In this document: positions 24,779 through 33,544 of the stretch, in pieces
Numbering within the stretch: the first letter of the stretch is position 1
How the letters are laid out: each line of letters opens with the position of its first letter
Position numbers and translations under genes: made by a program
The notes under the pieces: model-generated
Databases searched by the model: none
The model's input: the letters and a program-made list of their open reading frames with translations, nothing else
Told to the model about the DNA's origin: nothing
Origin: Gammaproteobacteria bacterium
Lineage (GTDB): Bacteria > Pseudomonadota > Gammaproteobacteria > Pseudomonadales > Azotimanducaceae
Reading direction: 5' to 3'
DNA: 64,000 nucleotides
Assembly: GCA_007694905.1 (NCBI GenBank)
Contig: REEU01000144.1
Coordinates: 1-64,000, forward strand

Positions 24779-26980
24779 TCAGAACGTGTAGCGATATCCC
24801 AGAACAAGGTTGCGCCCGGGCTGGTCAAAGCGGCTGGGGTTATCGGGCCCGAGGATTGGATCCTTGAAGCGACGCACCACTGACAAGTGATCCTGGTAGC
24901 TCTTGTCCAGCGCATTGTCGATCCGCAGATTGAACATATGGTGCCCACGACTGGTGTCGAACCTGTAGCCAGCTTCGAGGTTCACCACCGTGTAGCCAGA
25001 GGTGGGTAGTTCGTTATCGGGAACCCGGGTCTGCGAGTCCACCCAGCGCACGCGACCACCGATCCGCCAGGAATCACTCTCGTAGAATAGACCCGCCGAC
25101 ATCCGCAACGGCGGCATGAATGGAAGGGGCTCATTGACATCGCGCCGATCTCCCCTGACATAGTCGGAAACAAGGACGGCGCGCAGGTTCTCCGTCAGGA
25201 ACATCTCACCCTTGACCTCGAAGCCATACTGCTCGGCATCAGCGCCGAAGAACTGGATACAGGACGCGAATTCCCGGTCCGGCTGGACTCGGAACTCGAT
25301 ATCGCCGCAGTTCGGTGCGAGGGTCCGCAGTGCAACGAAATCATCGATCCTGTTGTAGAAGCCTGAGATTTCGAGACGGGCCCGGTCTGCGGAGTAGATC
25401 CCGAACAGATCAAGGCCGTAGCCGGTCTCGCTGCTCAGTGTGGAATCACCGAGTTCCACACGCGCTGCTCCGGCGTGCCAACCGTCTGCAAAACGCTCCA
25501 GCACCGTTGGATTGCGGTGGGCTCGGGCAAGCTGCGCGCCCAGGGTCCACGCGTCGCTGGCGCGCCAGCTCAGGCCCAGCGCGGCCGCGATGTTGAAGAC
25601 GTTCTCATCCAACAGATCCTCCGGCGGGAAAAATCGGTTCTCTACCCCCTTGAGCCACTCATGCTCGAAGCGCACACCCGCCTGCAGGCTGAGCGTGTCG
25701 GTGAGCGTGATCTCCTGCATGGTGAAGACCGCGAGGTTGACAAGGTCTTCGCCTGGATTGTAGGCCTCGTTACCTTCAACCTCCTGGTATCGATAGTGCA
25801 GATTCATACCGATGACGCCCACATCCGATGGCCCGATAGGGCCATGAGGCAATAGCATGGTGGCCGCCAGCGTGCGGGTCTTGATCTCAAGCTCGAGATC
25901 CTCGGGCGGAGGATTCGGCTCGCCCTCCTCCTGTAGCGATTGAGACCAGCTCGCGCGCAGCTCGAGCTCGTCGAAGAACCCACCGAGCGCCCAGATTGCA
26001 AAGGCCTGACTGTTCCAGCGATCGATACGAATTTCGAGATCAGGCTCCTCCTCGATGAATTGGCTCGGGTTTCCGGGATCGGTGAACGCTGCGAATTCGG
26101 GTGCCCCGTAGTCGTTCTCGTAGTATCGAACGGAGATCCCGCCACGGAATCGCTCACTCTGGAAGCCGTATCCAAGGGCTGCGGTGTAGCTGTCCAGCTG
26201 TGTGTTCTGGAGGCGTCCGGATGGAGTCCGCGTATCGTCGTTCGTGCGGTAGGTGTAACTTCCCTTGATGGCATGGCTATCGCTTCCGTAAAGCAGCGCA
26301 GCGGAACCGGCCAGGCCGTCGTTCACCGAGGTTGCATGCGCAGCAACACCACCACTGATACCGACGTCCCAGCTGCGAGGCGCATCCTCGGTGAAGACAT
26401 TGATGACGCCACCGAGCGCGCTGGAGCCGTACAGCAGGCTTGCCGGCCCGCGCACCACCTCGATACGGTTCATGCCGAGCGGATCGAGGGTGACCGCGTG
26501 GTCCGGCGCCGTCGCCTGGATATCGCCCATCCGCTCTCCGTTTTCGAGCACGACCAAGCGTTCTCCATCGAAACCGCGGATCACTGGGCGAGCGGGTGCG
26601 CCGCCGAACGAGCGCGCGGCGAGTCCGGGCTGGCCGTCGAGCATCTCGCCTATTGAAGTCGCGCTCATCTGAAATACCTGATCTTCGTCGAAGAAGCTGA
26701 CAGGCTGATAGTTGCCCACGGTGGCAATCGGTGAGGCGGTCACGACCACCTCTTCGATTGCCCGCCTAGGCCGTTGCTCGCGGACAGGTTCGGCATGCGC
26801 TTCGCCACCGGTGTCTGCGCCGCCGTGTGCTTGAGCGTTGATGGCCTGAGGCGCGGACAGCAGCGCTACGACTGCAGCGATGGCCACCGCCAGGGGGCGC
26901 CGCTGGGGCGTGGTGTGGGAGAAATAGGTCTGGGTGCTCGCGGCTGCAGCAGCGGTGCGTGATGGGTCACTTTTCGTCAT
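24779..26980 (-). CDS. TonB-dependent receptor, ZnuD-like (probable metal uptake)
   Basis: A 733-residue receptor. A long N-terminus precedes the signal-like hydrophobic stretch (about 30-50); then a His/Glu-containing linker, the TonB box region EEVVVTASP, and a plug with RPVIRGFDGERLVVLENGER-type sequence, PDHAVTLDPLGMNRIEVVRG and LLYGSSALGGVINVF. These features match ZnuD and related zinc receptors. The barrel ends with the GYRYTF C-terminal signature. GGAG lies upstream of ATG 26980. Zinc (or another divalent metal) import across the outer membrane is inferred from plug similarity and neighbours; no Zur box was recognised. Confidence 0.87.
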   Translation of the reverse strand: MTKSDPSRTAAAAASTQTYFSHTTPQRRPLAVAIAAVVALLSAPQAINAQAHGGADTGGEAHAEPVREQRPRRAIEEVVVTASPIATVGNYQPVSFFDEDQVFQMSATSIGEMLDGQPGLAARSFGGAPARPVIRGFDGERLVVLENGERMGDIQATAPDHAVTLDPLGMNRIEVVRGPASLLYGSSALGGVINVFTEDAPRSWDVGISGGVAAHATSVNDGLAGSAALLYGSDSHAIKGSYTYRTNDDTRTPSGRLQNTQLDSYTAALGYGFQSERFRGGISVRYYENDYGAPEFAAFTDPGNPSQFIEEEPDLEIRIDRWNSQAFAIWALGGFFDELELRASWSQSLQEEGEPNPPPEDLELEIKTRTLAATMLLPHGPIGPSDVGVIGMNLHYRYQEVEGNEAYNPGEDLVNLAVFTMQEITLTDTLSLQAGVRFEHEWLKGVENRFFPPEDLLDENVFNIAAALGLSWRASDAWTLGAQLARAHRNPTVLERFADGWHAGAARVELGDSTLSSETGYGLDLFGIYSADRARLEISGFYNRIDDFVALRTLAPNCGDIEFRVQPDREFASCIQFFGADAEQYGFEVKGEMFLTENLRAVLVSDYVRGDRRDVNEPLPFMPPLRMSAGLFYESDSWRIGGRVRWVDSQTRVPDNELPTSGYTVVNLEAGYRFDTSRGHHMFNLRIDNALDKSYQDHLSVVRRFKDPILGPDNPSRFDQPGRNLVLGYRYTF

Positions 26981-27036
26981 CGTGTCTACTCCAAAAAGAA
27001 TTTACGTCAGGGAGGACCACGACAACGCCACACGGC

Positions 27037-27135
27037 TCAATTGGGTGGGGGCGCGGCTCGCTTCCTGATCTTCTCTGTCTGATCTTCAGTCAGGTTTGGA
27101 CTTGGGGGTTCCTCGTTGATGGTGTCACCTCCTTT
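27037..27135 (-). other. Very strong Shine-Dalgarno followed by a 27-codon frame with ATC in the start position
   Basis: On the - strand AAAGGAGGTGA (27125-27135) is almost a full complement of the 16S tail. Four bases on from it an ATC codon occupies the start position (27118-27120), followed by an open frame reading NEEPPSPNLTEDQTEKIRKR and a few more residues to a TGA at 27037. There is no ATG/GTG/TTG at the right distance apart from a GTG inside the site. It may be a micro-gene that lost its ATG, one using a rare start, or a leader peptide for the receptor gene. Confidence 0.35.
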
Positions 27136-27216
27136 CTTCAGGTTGGATTCTGAGTTGCAGCAGGAGCCCGGACAGCGCGATTCACGCGGCCAGGGCGTTG
27201 AGGTACTTGATGGTGC

Positions 27217-27537
27217 TTATGTACATGTGTTCACCCGGCTCTCATGGCCAATCAACGGCCAATTGGCGCCGGATTCGAAGGGACGAACGCGATCGCCGCA
27301 GTTCTCGAGCCGGACATGGTCCGCTGTCCATTTCAGGGGGAGGCCCTGCAGGGTGATGGCGGGCAGCAAAGCGAATGCCCAGGCGCTGCCAGCGAAGCCG
27401 GCGTCCCACGCCTCGATCTGCAGCACGCCGGGCTCGGCGAGTTCTGCGTCATCGATGGGGTAGTGTCCGCCTGACGACCACGCGGGCGCGGTGACCGTGG
27501 CAAGGGTAATCAATGCGGCGAGCTTGTGCTTCTGCAT
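27217..27537 (-). pseudogene. Short exported protein, probably a truncated remnant
   Basis: A 106-residue frame with a clean signal peptide (residues 1-22, ending WSS). The following GGHYPIDDAELAEPGVLQIEAW resembles the start of a family of exported proteins found beside zinc-type TonB receptors, which are normally more than 200 residues long and beta-rich. After about residue 60 the sequence no longer looks like that family (GANWPLIGHESRVNTCT end), suggesting truncation or an internal frameshift. Lies upstream of the ZnuD-like receptor on the same strand. Could also be a genuine short protein. Confidence 0.45.
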
Positions 27538-27951
27538 ATCGACCTCCGTCTGAATGTGACGGCGGGCCGGTCATCAACCAAGCTTGGTGACACACGTGCA
27601 TACGATTGCAAAGCATCGCCATGTCGGCGACGCGAGCGGGTATGCTAAATGTGCTGGACGGTCGTCTCGCGAGCACTCGCGGCAGACGACCAGGGGGAAG
27701 GCTACCGCGAGTGCTGGCTAGGACAACTGTCGCTGTCGGATTGAAGACTCAAAGCCTGCCTCTTTCGGTTGCTGATAAGCGCCGGGACTTTAACCGATGA
27801 CCAGCTGGCGTCAACCCTAAAGTCTGTGCTGTCATCGAATGTTCATGACGCGCCGCCACCTCGATGATGAACACCCAGGCTTGGAGAGGGCCGTTACTGG
27901 ATCACGACGATCAGGCGCGGCCGACAATGATCAGCCGCCTTATGACGAGGG
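27538..27951. other. Intergenic stretch without a recognisable gene
   Basis: Four hundred bases between the exported-protein remnant and the manganese exporter. A 12-bp perfect palindrome ACCAAGCTTGGT (27577-27588) lies 40 bases before the remnant's start and could be a regulator site. Small frames present have no ribosome sites or family resemblance. Confidence 0.45.
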
Positions 27952-28539
27952 TCACGGTAACGGACTGCGCAGCAGCAGCGTGCCCATCAAGCCCAGGCCG
28001 ATCAGGACGAACATGCCGGCCGAAACCTGATTGATGCGACGGCGCGGTAGGCTGGCTGCATAGCGGTGTCCCAGCCAGATCACCGGGGCGTTGATCGCCA
28101 TCATTCCCAGCACGGATCCGAAGAAAATCATCGCGGGTTGTTCGAGGCCGGCCGCGAGACCAACAGTGGCCAACTGCGTCTTGTCGCCCATCTCCATCAG
28201 AAAAAACAGGCTCGCCGTGCCCCAGAACGCCCGTCGCTGCGACACCGCTGGCAGGGCTTCGCTGGCGTCGTCTTCGCCTGGATGGAGGCCGGCCCACAGA
28301 CCCATGCCGACGAAGGCCAGGGCCACGATCCAGTCCAGTGCCGAATGGTCGATCCATTGCCCGATGAGGGCACCGAGGGTCACGGCGATGACGGCCAGCG
28401 CCACCGTCGCCAGACAGATGCCGGCAAGAACGGCCCAGGGTCGGCGCGTACGGGCGCTGAGATACAGGGTGACGAGTTGGGATTTGTCGCCCAGTTCAGC
28501 CAGGGCGATGGCCAGGAAGGTCAGCCAAAGGCTGCTCAT
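27952..28539 (-). CDS. mneA: TMEM165/GDT1 (UPF0016) family manganese exporter
   Basis: A 195-residue, six-helix inner-membrane protein with the two family-defining motifs: AELGDKSQLVTLYLSAR (about 13-29) and FLMEMGDKTQLATVGLAA in the second half. These E-x-G-D-K-(S/T) motifs form the cation site. Bacterial members (MneA of Vibrio) export Mn2+. ATG 28539 is chosen because translation from upstream would run through the riboswitch. The leader holds a yybP-ykoY element, which strongly supports manganese-induced expression and a manganese role. Confidence 0.92.
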   Translation of the reverse strand: MSSLWLTFLAIALAELGDKSQLVTLYLSARTRRPWAVLAGICLATVALAVIAVTLGALIGQWIDHSALDWIVALAFVGMGLWAGLHPGEDDASEALPAVSQRRAFWGTASLFFLMEMGDKTQLATVGLAAGLEQPAMIFFGSVLGMMAINAPVIWLGHRYAASLPRRRINQVSAGMFVLIGLGLMGTLLLRSPLP

Positions 28540-28614
28540 GCAAACTCCAGGTGCGGGCCGGATTCGGTGAAAGCCATGCAGCATGACGCAACGTCCGGCC
28601 CGGATCGCTGAGTC

Positions 28615-28740
28615 ATGCCACAGGTCTCACCAGGCCGGGGCGCAGCAGACGCTGGCTGCCCTGTCCATGGCCCATGCGGGCCAATTGTGTTGAACAGGGC
28701 TCCCGATTCGTTCAAACCGGGACGGTTACTCCCCTGGAGC
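28615..28740 (-). promoter_or_regulatory. yybP-ykoY manganese riboswitch
   Basis: On the - strand the leader carries GGGGAGTAACC (28724-28734) and, about 95 bases later, GGTGAGACCTGTGGC (28617-28631). These correspond to the two conserved L1/L3 loops of the yybP-ykoY Mn2+ aptamer (GGGGAGUA... and UGAGACCU...GCC). The intervening sequence can form the variable P2-P4 stems. The element ends about 75 bases before the exporter ATG, the usual arrangement. Mn2+ binding would turn the gene on. Confidence 0.9.
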
Positions 28741-28919
28741 GCGGCCACTTTAGCACGTGAAAAGTCGTTGCGTCGGCTGCTCGAGGAATAGGCCCGGCAG
28801 CCACCGAGCTATTGGCTGCAAAGGGTGCTGCTGGTTGATGTGCTGGCGCAGGTCGACATGGGCAGGTCCACTACGACTCAGCCCGGGGATGCGTCTGATC
28901 AGTTACGGACTGAACACGG

Positions 28920-29411
28920 TCAGTCGAGTCGTATGGTTGAGTAACCCTGGTTTTCGTAGCCCATGATGGACAGGAACGTGTTCCCTACCAGGTGGATGCC
29001 GGGCAGCAGGTCCTCCTGCGCCAGATCGAAGCGCTGTGTGGCCAGGCCACACGCCTCCATGTGAACGCTGTCCCGTTGCAGCAGGCCCTGAAGGCGCTCA
29101 TGCACCTGCCGCAGGACAAACGCCTCGCGATCATCCCGATGATCGGGAGATGCGGCGATCAGGCCGGCCGCACCGCCGCGAAAGCCTAAGACCATCTCCG
29201 GTTTCAAGCCCTGACGAACCATGTCATCAAAGGTCTGTTCGATCACGGCGAGGCGGCCTATAAGATGCTGCGGATCTCCGATCGTGATGTCCCACATGAT
29301 GCGGCCGGTCTCCATGCCGGCAATGGCCCTGTTGTCGCCGGGCCTGTCGGCCAGCGTTGCGGTAGGCAGGAGTACGCTCAAAGTCAGCAGGATGGGGAGC
29401 AGGGATTGCAT
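28920..29411 (-). CDS. Exported DsrE/DsrF-like protein
   Basis: A 163-residue product with signal peptide (residues 1-22, ATLADR end). The mature chain follows the DsrE fold: RIMWDITIGDPQHLIGRLAV, then a helix, then GLKPEMVLGFRGGAAGLI, ending with a helix-strand pair and IHLVGNTFLSIMGYENQGYS. The Cys in MEACGLATQRF occupies the position where DsrE-family proteins often hold a reactive Cys. Periplasmic members are associated with sulfur metabolism, but specific function is unknown. ATG 29411 is chosen because it alone gives a signal peptide. Confidence 0.75.
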   Translation of the reverse strand: MQSLLPILLTLSVLLPTATLADRPGDNRAIAGMETGRIMWDITIGDPQHLIGRLAVIEQTFDDMVRQGLKPEMVLGFRGGAAGLIAASPDHRDDREAFVLRQVHERLQGLLQRDSVHMEACGLATQRFDLAQEDLLPGIHLVGNTFLSIMGYENQGYSTIRLD

Positions 29412-29566
29412 GGGCTTCGCCTCATTCTCGAAACGGTTCGACTGTAACCTTCCGCCGTAGCTGCCACGAGGTTTGATGCGCACTTCGAGCCGCTGCTGTG
29501 GAAAGAACCTGGCAACGCTTGTTGGCCGCTGCGGGGCCTCCACTTTGGAGTGGTGGTCTGCAGGCT

Positions 29567-30157
29567 TCAATGATCGGAGTTGACGTGAACTTCGAACTCT
29601 TCCGCGAGGCGAGGGGGCGTGAACTGGCCAGGGTGGCGGCCGATCTTGTCGGCATAGAAGGCACGGATGCGGTCCATGTCGGCACCGACGTCGCCGCTTG
29701 GGATGACTGCAGGGCCAAGGCCACCGCGCTTGCGCGCGTAATCAAGGTGGCCAAGGATGATCGGCACGTTAGCCATTCGGGCAATGTGGTAGAAACCCGA
29801 CCGCCAGGTGGTTCCGAGCCGCCGCGTGCCTTCCGCGGGAACCGCCAGCACCAGATCGTCCTGTCCCGCGAATCGCGCCGCGCTTTGCTCGACCAGATTC
29901 GAGCGGACGTCCCGCTGAATTGGAATCCCGCCCAACGCACGATAGAGGCCACCGATCGGCGACTCGAACAATTCGGCCTTGCCCATCCAGTTCAGACGCA
30001 GGCCAAGCGAGCAGGCCATCGCGATCATGAACACGAAATCCCAGTTGGACGTGTGCGGCGCAGCGATCAGGACGTAGCGCCGGTGAGCGGGCGGCTCGCC
30101 CTCGAAGGCCCAGCCAGAGAGACGCAGGAAAGCCCGGGCCAGGTTCGATTTCAACAT
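29567..30157 (-). CDS. PlsC-type 1-acyl-glycerol-3-phosphate acyltransferase family
   Basis: A 196-residue acyltransferase. AAPHTSNWDFVFM carries the HX4D catalytic motif (about 33-38), a GKAELFESP loop follows, and LAVPAEGTRRLGTTWRSGFY is the substrate-binding EGTR block. Family knowledge: transfer of an acyl group to lysophosphatidic acid or a related acceptor at the inner membrane. The protein is shorter than canonical PlsC (about 240) and has no obvious N-terminal TM helix. It is transcribed in the same direction as the system to its right but 135 bases away. Confidence 0.87.
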   Translation of the reverse strand: MLKSNLARAFLRLSGWAFEGEPPAHRRYVLIAAPHTSNWDFVFMIAMACSLGLRLNWMGKAELFESPIGGLYRALGGIPIQRDVRSNLVEQSAARFAGQDDLVLAVPAEGTRRLGTTWRSGFYHIARMANVPIILGHLDYARKRGGLGPAVIPSGDVGADMDRIRAFYADKIGRHPGQFTPPRLAEEFEVHVNSDH

Positions 30158-30292
30158 CTGCAGCGCCCCAATTTGATATGCATGCCCCTTCGCGATGGTA
30201 TCCAGTCGGTGTAGGCAGTGTAGTCACAGTCAGGGCACTTGTATCCATTGGTCAGGCGCGAAAGCCGTGATATCCCGGGTCGGCAGGCGCCA

Positions 30293-31300
30293 TCAGCGGC
30301 GATTACGGCCACTATGCAGCGCGACGAAGGTGCCGTTGTTCTGTTCACAGATGATGCGCATGAGCACTGCAAATCGCAGCCCGGTTTCCTGCACCGATCC
30401 GGTGTAGTCGAAGATCACAGGAAAGCCTACGGAATGGATGCGGGCCCATGTTCCACCGTCAGGATGCCTGTTCGCCACCCGCACGCGCTCGGCCGCGCCA
30501 TGCAGATCGTGACCGTGCATCTCGTCACCAAGGAAATAGATACTGACGTTGTCGTTGTTGCGGCCGTAGAGCCGGACGGCTTCCATCAGGCCTTCCACGG
30601 GGCTCGAGTTGGAGAAGGGGCGCCAGGTCTGCAGGCGCTGCAGAACAGAGCGGCGGAACGCCGGCGTGTCGTCGATCCACTCGCCCTGCCGACCCCGGAA
30701 CAGATGCGTTCCCATGTCGTTCATCACCTGCATGCCTTTGACCTGCGGGTAGACGTCCAGGATCTCCTCCATGATCTGCATCATGCGCGGCCAGGTGTAG
30801 TTGGTCATGCTCGGTGAGGTGTCGATCACGAACACCACCCATTCGGCGTCGATGGGAATGCCGCCCACCTGTTGATCCATGTGCGCCGGCCGGAAGTCCG
30901 CCAGCAGACGCTGCATCTCCTCCGTGAGCTGCTGCTTGGCCCGCTGCAGTCGTGACTCGAGTTCGGCCATCACCTGGGCGTCGGTGCGGGTGTCGTCGGT
31001 CGCACTTTCGATGCGGGCGAGTTCGCGGCGCAGGCGATCGAGCCGGTCACGCTCGCGGGCAAGCTCCGCTTCGGTTTCACTCACGCGCTCGGAAGTCGTC
31101 CGGGTGTCGTCCTGAATGTCGGCCAGACGCTGCTCCAGGTAGGCGAGGCGGGCTTCCGTGTCGTCCACCACGTCAGCTCGCAGCTGCGGTTCATAGATCT
31201 TCACGATCACCAACAACAGGATGATGGCGCCGAAGCCACAGGAGATGGCGTCCAGGAAGGACAGGCTCAGGGTGTCGGTTTCGCGGCGGCGACGTCTCAT
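30293..31300 (-). CDS. TolR-like one-TM protein with von Willebrand A domain (second paralog)
   Basis: A 335-residue protein: five Arg at the N-terminus, then SLSFLDAISCGFGAIILLLV (about 12-31) with an Asp at the start of the single TM segment, as in MotB/TolR/ExbD proteins. A coiled coil (about 45-130) leads to a vWA domain with VVFVIDTSPSMTN (MIDAS DxSxS), NSSPVEG and YFLGDEMHG. Its start overlaps the stop of the upstream vWA gene (ATGA). A dimer or heterodimer with its paralog, with the channel at 32429, is inferred. Last gene of the putative system. Confidence 0.87.
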   Translation of the reverse strand: MRRRRRETDTLSLSFLDAISCGFGAIILLLVIVKIYEPQLRADVVDDTEARLAYLEQRLADIQDDTRTTSERVSETEAELARERDRLDRLRRELARIESATDDTRTDAQVMAELESRLQRAKQQLTEEMQRLLADFRPAHMDQQVGGIPIDAEWVVFVIDTSPSMTNYTWPRMMQIMEEILDVYPQVKGMQVMNDMGTHLFRGRQGEWIDDTPAFRRSVLQRLQTWRPFSNSSPVEGLMEAVRLYGRNNDNVSIYFLGDEMHGHDLHGAAERVRVANRHPDGGTWARIHSVGFPVIFDYTGSVQETGLRFAVLMRIICEQNNGTFVALHSGRNRR

Positions 31301-32397
31301 GGCCAGTCCTTCGTCGGACTCAGGAAGGTTCCCCCGGTACGCAACGTCAGGTCCCAGTACGCAGGCGCTGCGCGGGGGTCGCCCTCCAACGGAAACAGGA
31401 TGATGTTGAGCGGTACGTTGGTGGGGAGGGTGCGTACGGCCAGCTCGAACAGGCGCACACGCTCACGACCCGAAATCACGCTCCGCGCAGGCGGACTGTC
31501 GCCTACCGTGGGCAGGCTGTCGGTGATCAGATAGACGTTGTCCGCCCTGGGCGCAAGCTCGCGTATGACGCCGAACGCGGCGTGAAGGCTGCTGCCGCCG
31601 CCTGGATCGAGCTGACGCGTTTTCTCGACGGCCTCGGTCAGGCGACCCGCCTCATCGGAGGCGGACAACCAGGTGCCTTCCGTACCCTCGATCAGTGGGC
31701 GAGCCTGGTCGTTGAACAGATACACCTGAAACTGACTGGTCGGTGGGATTTGGGCGGTGATCCAATCGATGGTCGCCAGGATCCGCTGCCACTTGTCCGA
31801 TGACACCTTGCGCTCGAAGGGCATGTTGCGGCGCCGGATCACGTTCACCAGCGTCTCATCGAGCATGCTGGTGGACACGTCCACGAGGACCAGGATACGG
31901 TCTCCGCCCATACGCATACCGGTGAGATAGGCGCGGTCGCCGTCGCCTGTCAGCGCACGGATCTGGCGCCCGGCTTCCTCCCGCGTCATCGCTTCTTCTG
32001 CAAGCTGCTGGGTCTCCGCCTGCAACTGGCGCAGCTCCTCCTGCAGGCGGCGGAGCTCTTCGCGCCTTTCGATCTCGGTACGCTGCCGTTCCGACATGCG
32101 GGCTTCGGCTTCCTGCACTGCCGCGGACAGCTCTTCTGCTTCGGCGCGGGAACTGGCGCGTTGCTCGATGGCTCCAGCGAGGGCTTCCCGGATACGTTCG
32201 AGCTGCCGGCCACTGGAGGCCACGCGGGCCTCGAGGCGCTCGATCTCGGCGCTGTCTTCACGCACGGTGTCCTGGGTTTCCACCGCGATCTGGGCAGAGA
32301 TGATCATGAAAAAAAGGATCACGGCACCAAAGCCACAACTCATGATGTCGAGGAACGACAGACTGAAGACGTTGAACTGGCGTCTGCGACGGGCCAT
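31297..32397 (-). CDS. TolR-like one-TM protein with von Willebrand A domain (first paralog)
   Basis: A 366-residue paralog of the next gene: ARRRRQFNVFSLSFLDIMSC at the N-terminus, membrane segment with the conserved Asp, long coiled coil rich in Glu/Arg (about 45-145) and a vWA domain with LVLVDVSTSMLDE (MIDAS), GGGSSLHAAF and YLITDSLPT. The TM Asp is the proton-carrying residue in MotB/TolR relatives. It follows the channel gene by 31 bases and overlaps the second vWA gene by four. Likely periplasmic vWA domain binding a partner in a metal-dependent way. Confidence 0.9.
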   Translation of the reverse strand: MARRRRQFNVFSLSFLDIMSCGFGAVILFFMIISAQIAVETQDTVREDSAEIERLEARVASSGRQLERIREALAGAIEQRASSRAEAEELSAAVQEAEARMSERQRTEIERREELRRLQEELRQLQAETQQLAEEAMTREEAGRQIRALTGDGDRAYLTGMRMGGDRILVLVDVSTSMLDETLVNVIRRRNMPFERKVSSDKWQRILATIDWITAQIPPTSQFQVYLFNDQARPLIEGTEGTWLSASDEAGRLTEAVEKTRQLDPGGGSSLHAAFGVIRELAPRADNVYLITDSLPTVGDSPPARSVISGRERVRLFELAVRTLPTNVPLNIILFPLEGDPRAAPAYWDLTLRTGGTFLSPTKDWP

Positions 32398-32428
32398 GGC
32401 AATAACCTGCGCGGCGGGCGGACCGCGC

Positions 32429-33226
32429 TCAGTCGGACTTCATGTGGCGGATCAGGTTGTGGTCCACGTAGGTCTCGGTGTCGAACACGAGGCGCTCCTG
32501 GAGTTGCTGCAACTGGTGCACCAGAAACATGACGACGATGCTGATGAGCAGCGCGATAAAGGTGGAGTTGAACGCAACGCCCAGCGACGTGGTGACCCCG
32601 GTGATGTCACCTTCGACCGCGCGGTGGGCCTGTCCGAGCGCCTCGCCGATACCGCGGACAGTGCCTATGAAGCCGACGGACGGAATGGCCCAGGCGATGT
32701 AGCGGATCATGGACAGCTCGGACTCAAGGAGATCGGCCTCGCCGTGACACAGGTCCCGCGTCGCTGCGGAGACGTCCTGCACGTTACGCGTAGATCCGAA
32801 GCGTTCCAGGGCCGCGAGCAGGGCCCGGGGAAGCAGCATCTTCCGCTCTTTGTCCGGCAAAGCCTGTACGTTGCGGGCATAGTCGCGCGTGTCCTCCGGC
32901 AGAATGCGCAACCCCTCCGGGACGTTGACCAGATCACGCTCCAGCAGGGCCCGCTCGCGGATGGAGCCCATGGCCTTGAAGCCCATGATCGAGAATGCCC
33001 ACAGCATCAGGATGAAGCACACCTGCTGCTCGAAATCGCGTACCAGCACGTAAACCGAGCGCTCGGGCACATAGTAGGGATCCTGGCCCATGCGGATTTC
33101 CTGGGCTTCGAGGATCTCGAAGGCGGTGGGGCGGATGTGGCCGGTATAGAGAATCTGGATGACGATGACGATCAGGATCAGGGACGCCACCTGGTAGACG
33201 AATTCGGTCGGAAAATTCTGCTTCAT
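32429..33226 (-). CDS. MotA/TolQ/ExbB-type proton channel subunit
   Basis: A 265-residue inner-membrane protein. Hydrophobic segments lie at about 11-30 and 65-90, then SVGFIGTVRGIGEALG (about 181-196), the conserved MotA/TolQ/ExbB signature in TM3, and TSLGVAFNSTFIALLISIVV (about 210-229) in TM4. A large cytoplasmic loop separates TM2 and TM3. Family knowledge: five such subunits surround a dimer of one-TM TolR-like proteins and convert proton flow into motion. The two TolR-like vWA genes follow directly, so the three probably form the motor. Confidence 0.92.
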   Translation of the reverse strand: MKQNFPTEFVYQVASLILIVIVIQILYTGHIRPTAFEILEAQEIRMGQDPYYVPERSVYVLVRDFEQQVCFILMLWAFSIMGFKAMGSIRERALLERDLVNVPEGLRILPEDTRDYARNVQALPDKERKMLLPRALLAALERFGSTRNVQDVSAATRDLCHGEADLLESELSMIRYIAWAIPSVGFIGTVRGIGEALGQAHRAVEGDITGVTTSLGVAFNSTFIALLISIVVMFLVHQLQQLQERLVFDTETYVDHNLIRHMKSD

Positions 33227-33253
33227 GAGGATCCTTGGCGCGAAAGCCTGGCT

Positions 33254-33472
33254 TCAGATATCGGTGGGGTAATCCACTTCCTGGTCGTAGCGAAGCTGGT
33301 CCGTGGGCAGGAAACCGTCGTCGTCACGGACGACTGACACCGGCGCTTCCCGCTCCTGCGCGGGGATTTCCGGACTGGTCTCAGATTCCACATCAGGCGC
33401 CTCGGCAGGCTCGTCAGCGGTGATCCACGCGAGCGGCAGCAGCAGCAGAGCAAGCAGGATGAGGACGCGCAT
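33254..33472 (-). CDS. Small exported acidic protein of the envelope system
   Basis: A 72-residue product with a hydrophobic signal (residues 1-19, ITADE end) and an acidic mature tail (EAPDVESETSPEIPAQE), ending DQLRYDQEVDYPTDI. GGAG lies eight bases before ATG 33472. It sits 27 bases before the channel gene in the same direction. No family recognised; could be a periplasmic accessory or assembly factor. Confidence 0.62.
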   Translation of the reverse strand: MRVLILLALLLLPLAWITADEPAEAPDVESETSPEIPAQEREAPVSVVRDDDGFLPTDQLRYDQEVDYPTDI

Positions 33473-33544
33473 GGGCAAATCTCCGCTCGGCAGGATCGCG
33501 TCACAGACCATGCCGGCTCGGCGCTTAACCGAGGCTGAAAGGGA

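Noticed and set aside
30293-33226. Zorya or another named defence system
   Set aside because: The channel lacks the long cytoplasmic tail typical of ZorA, there is no OmpA-type ZorB, and no helicase or nuclease genes are present.
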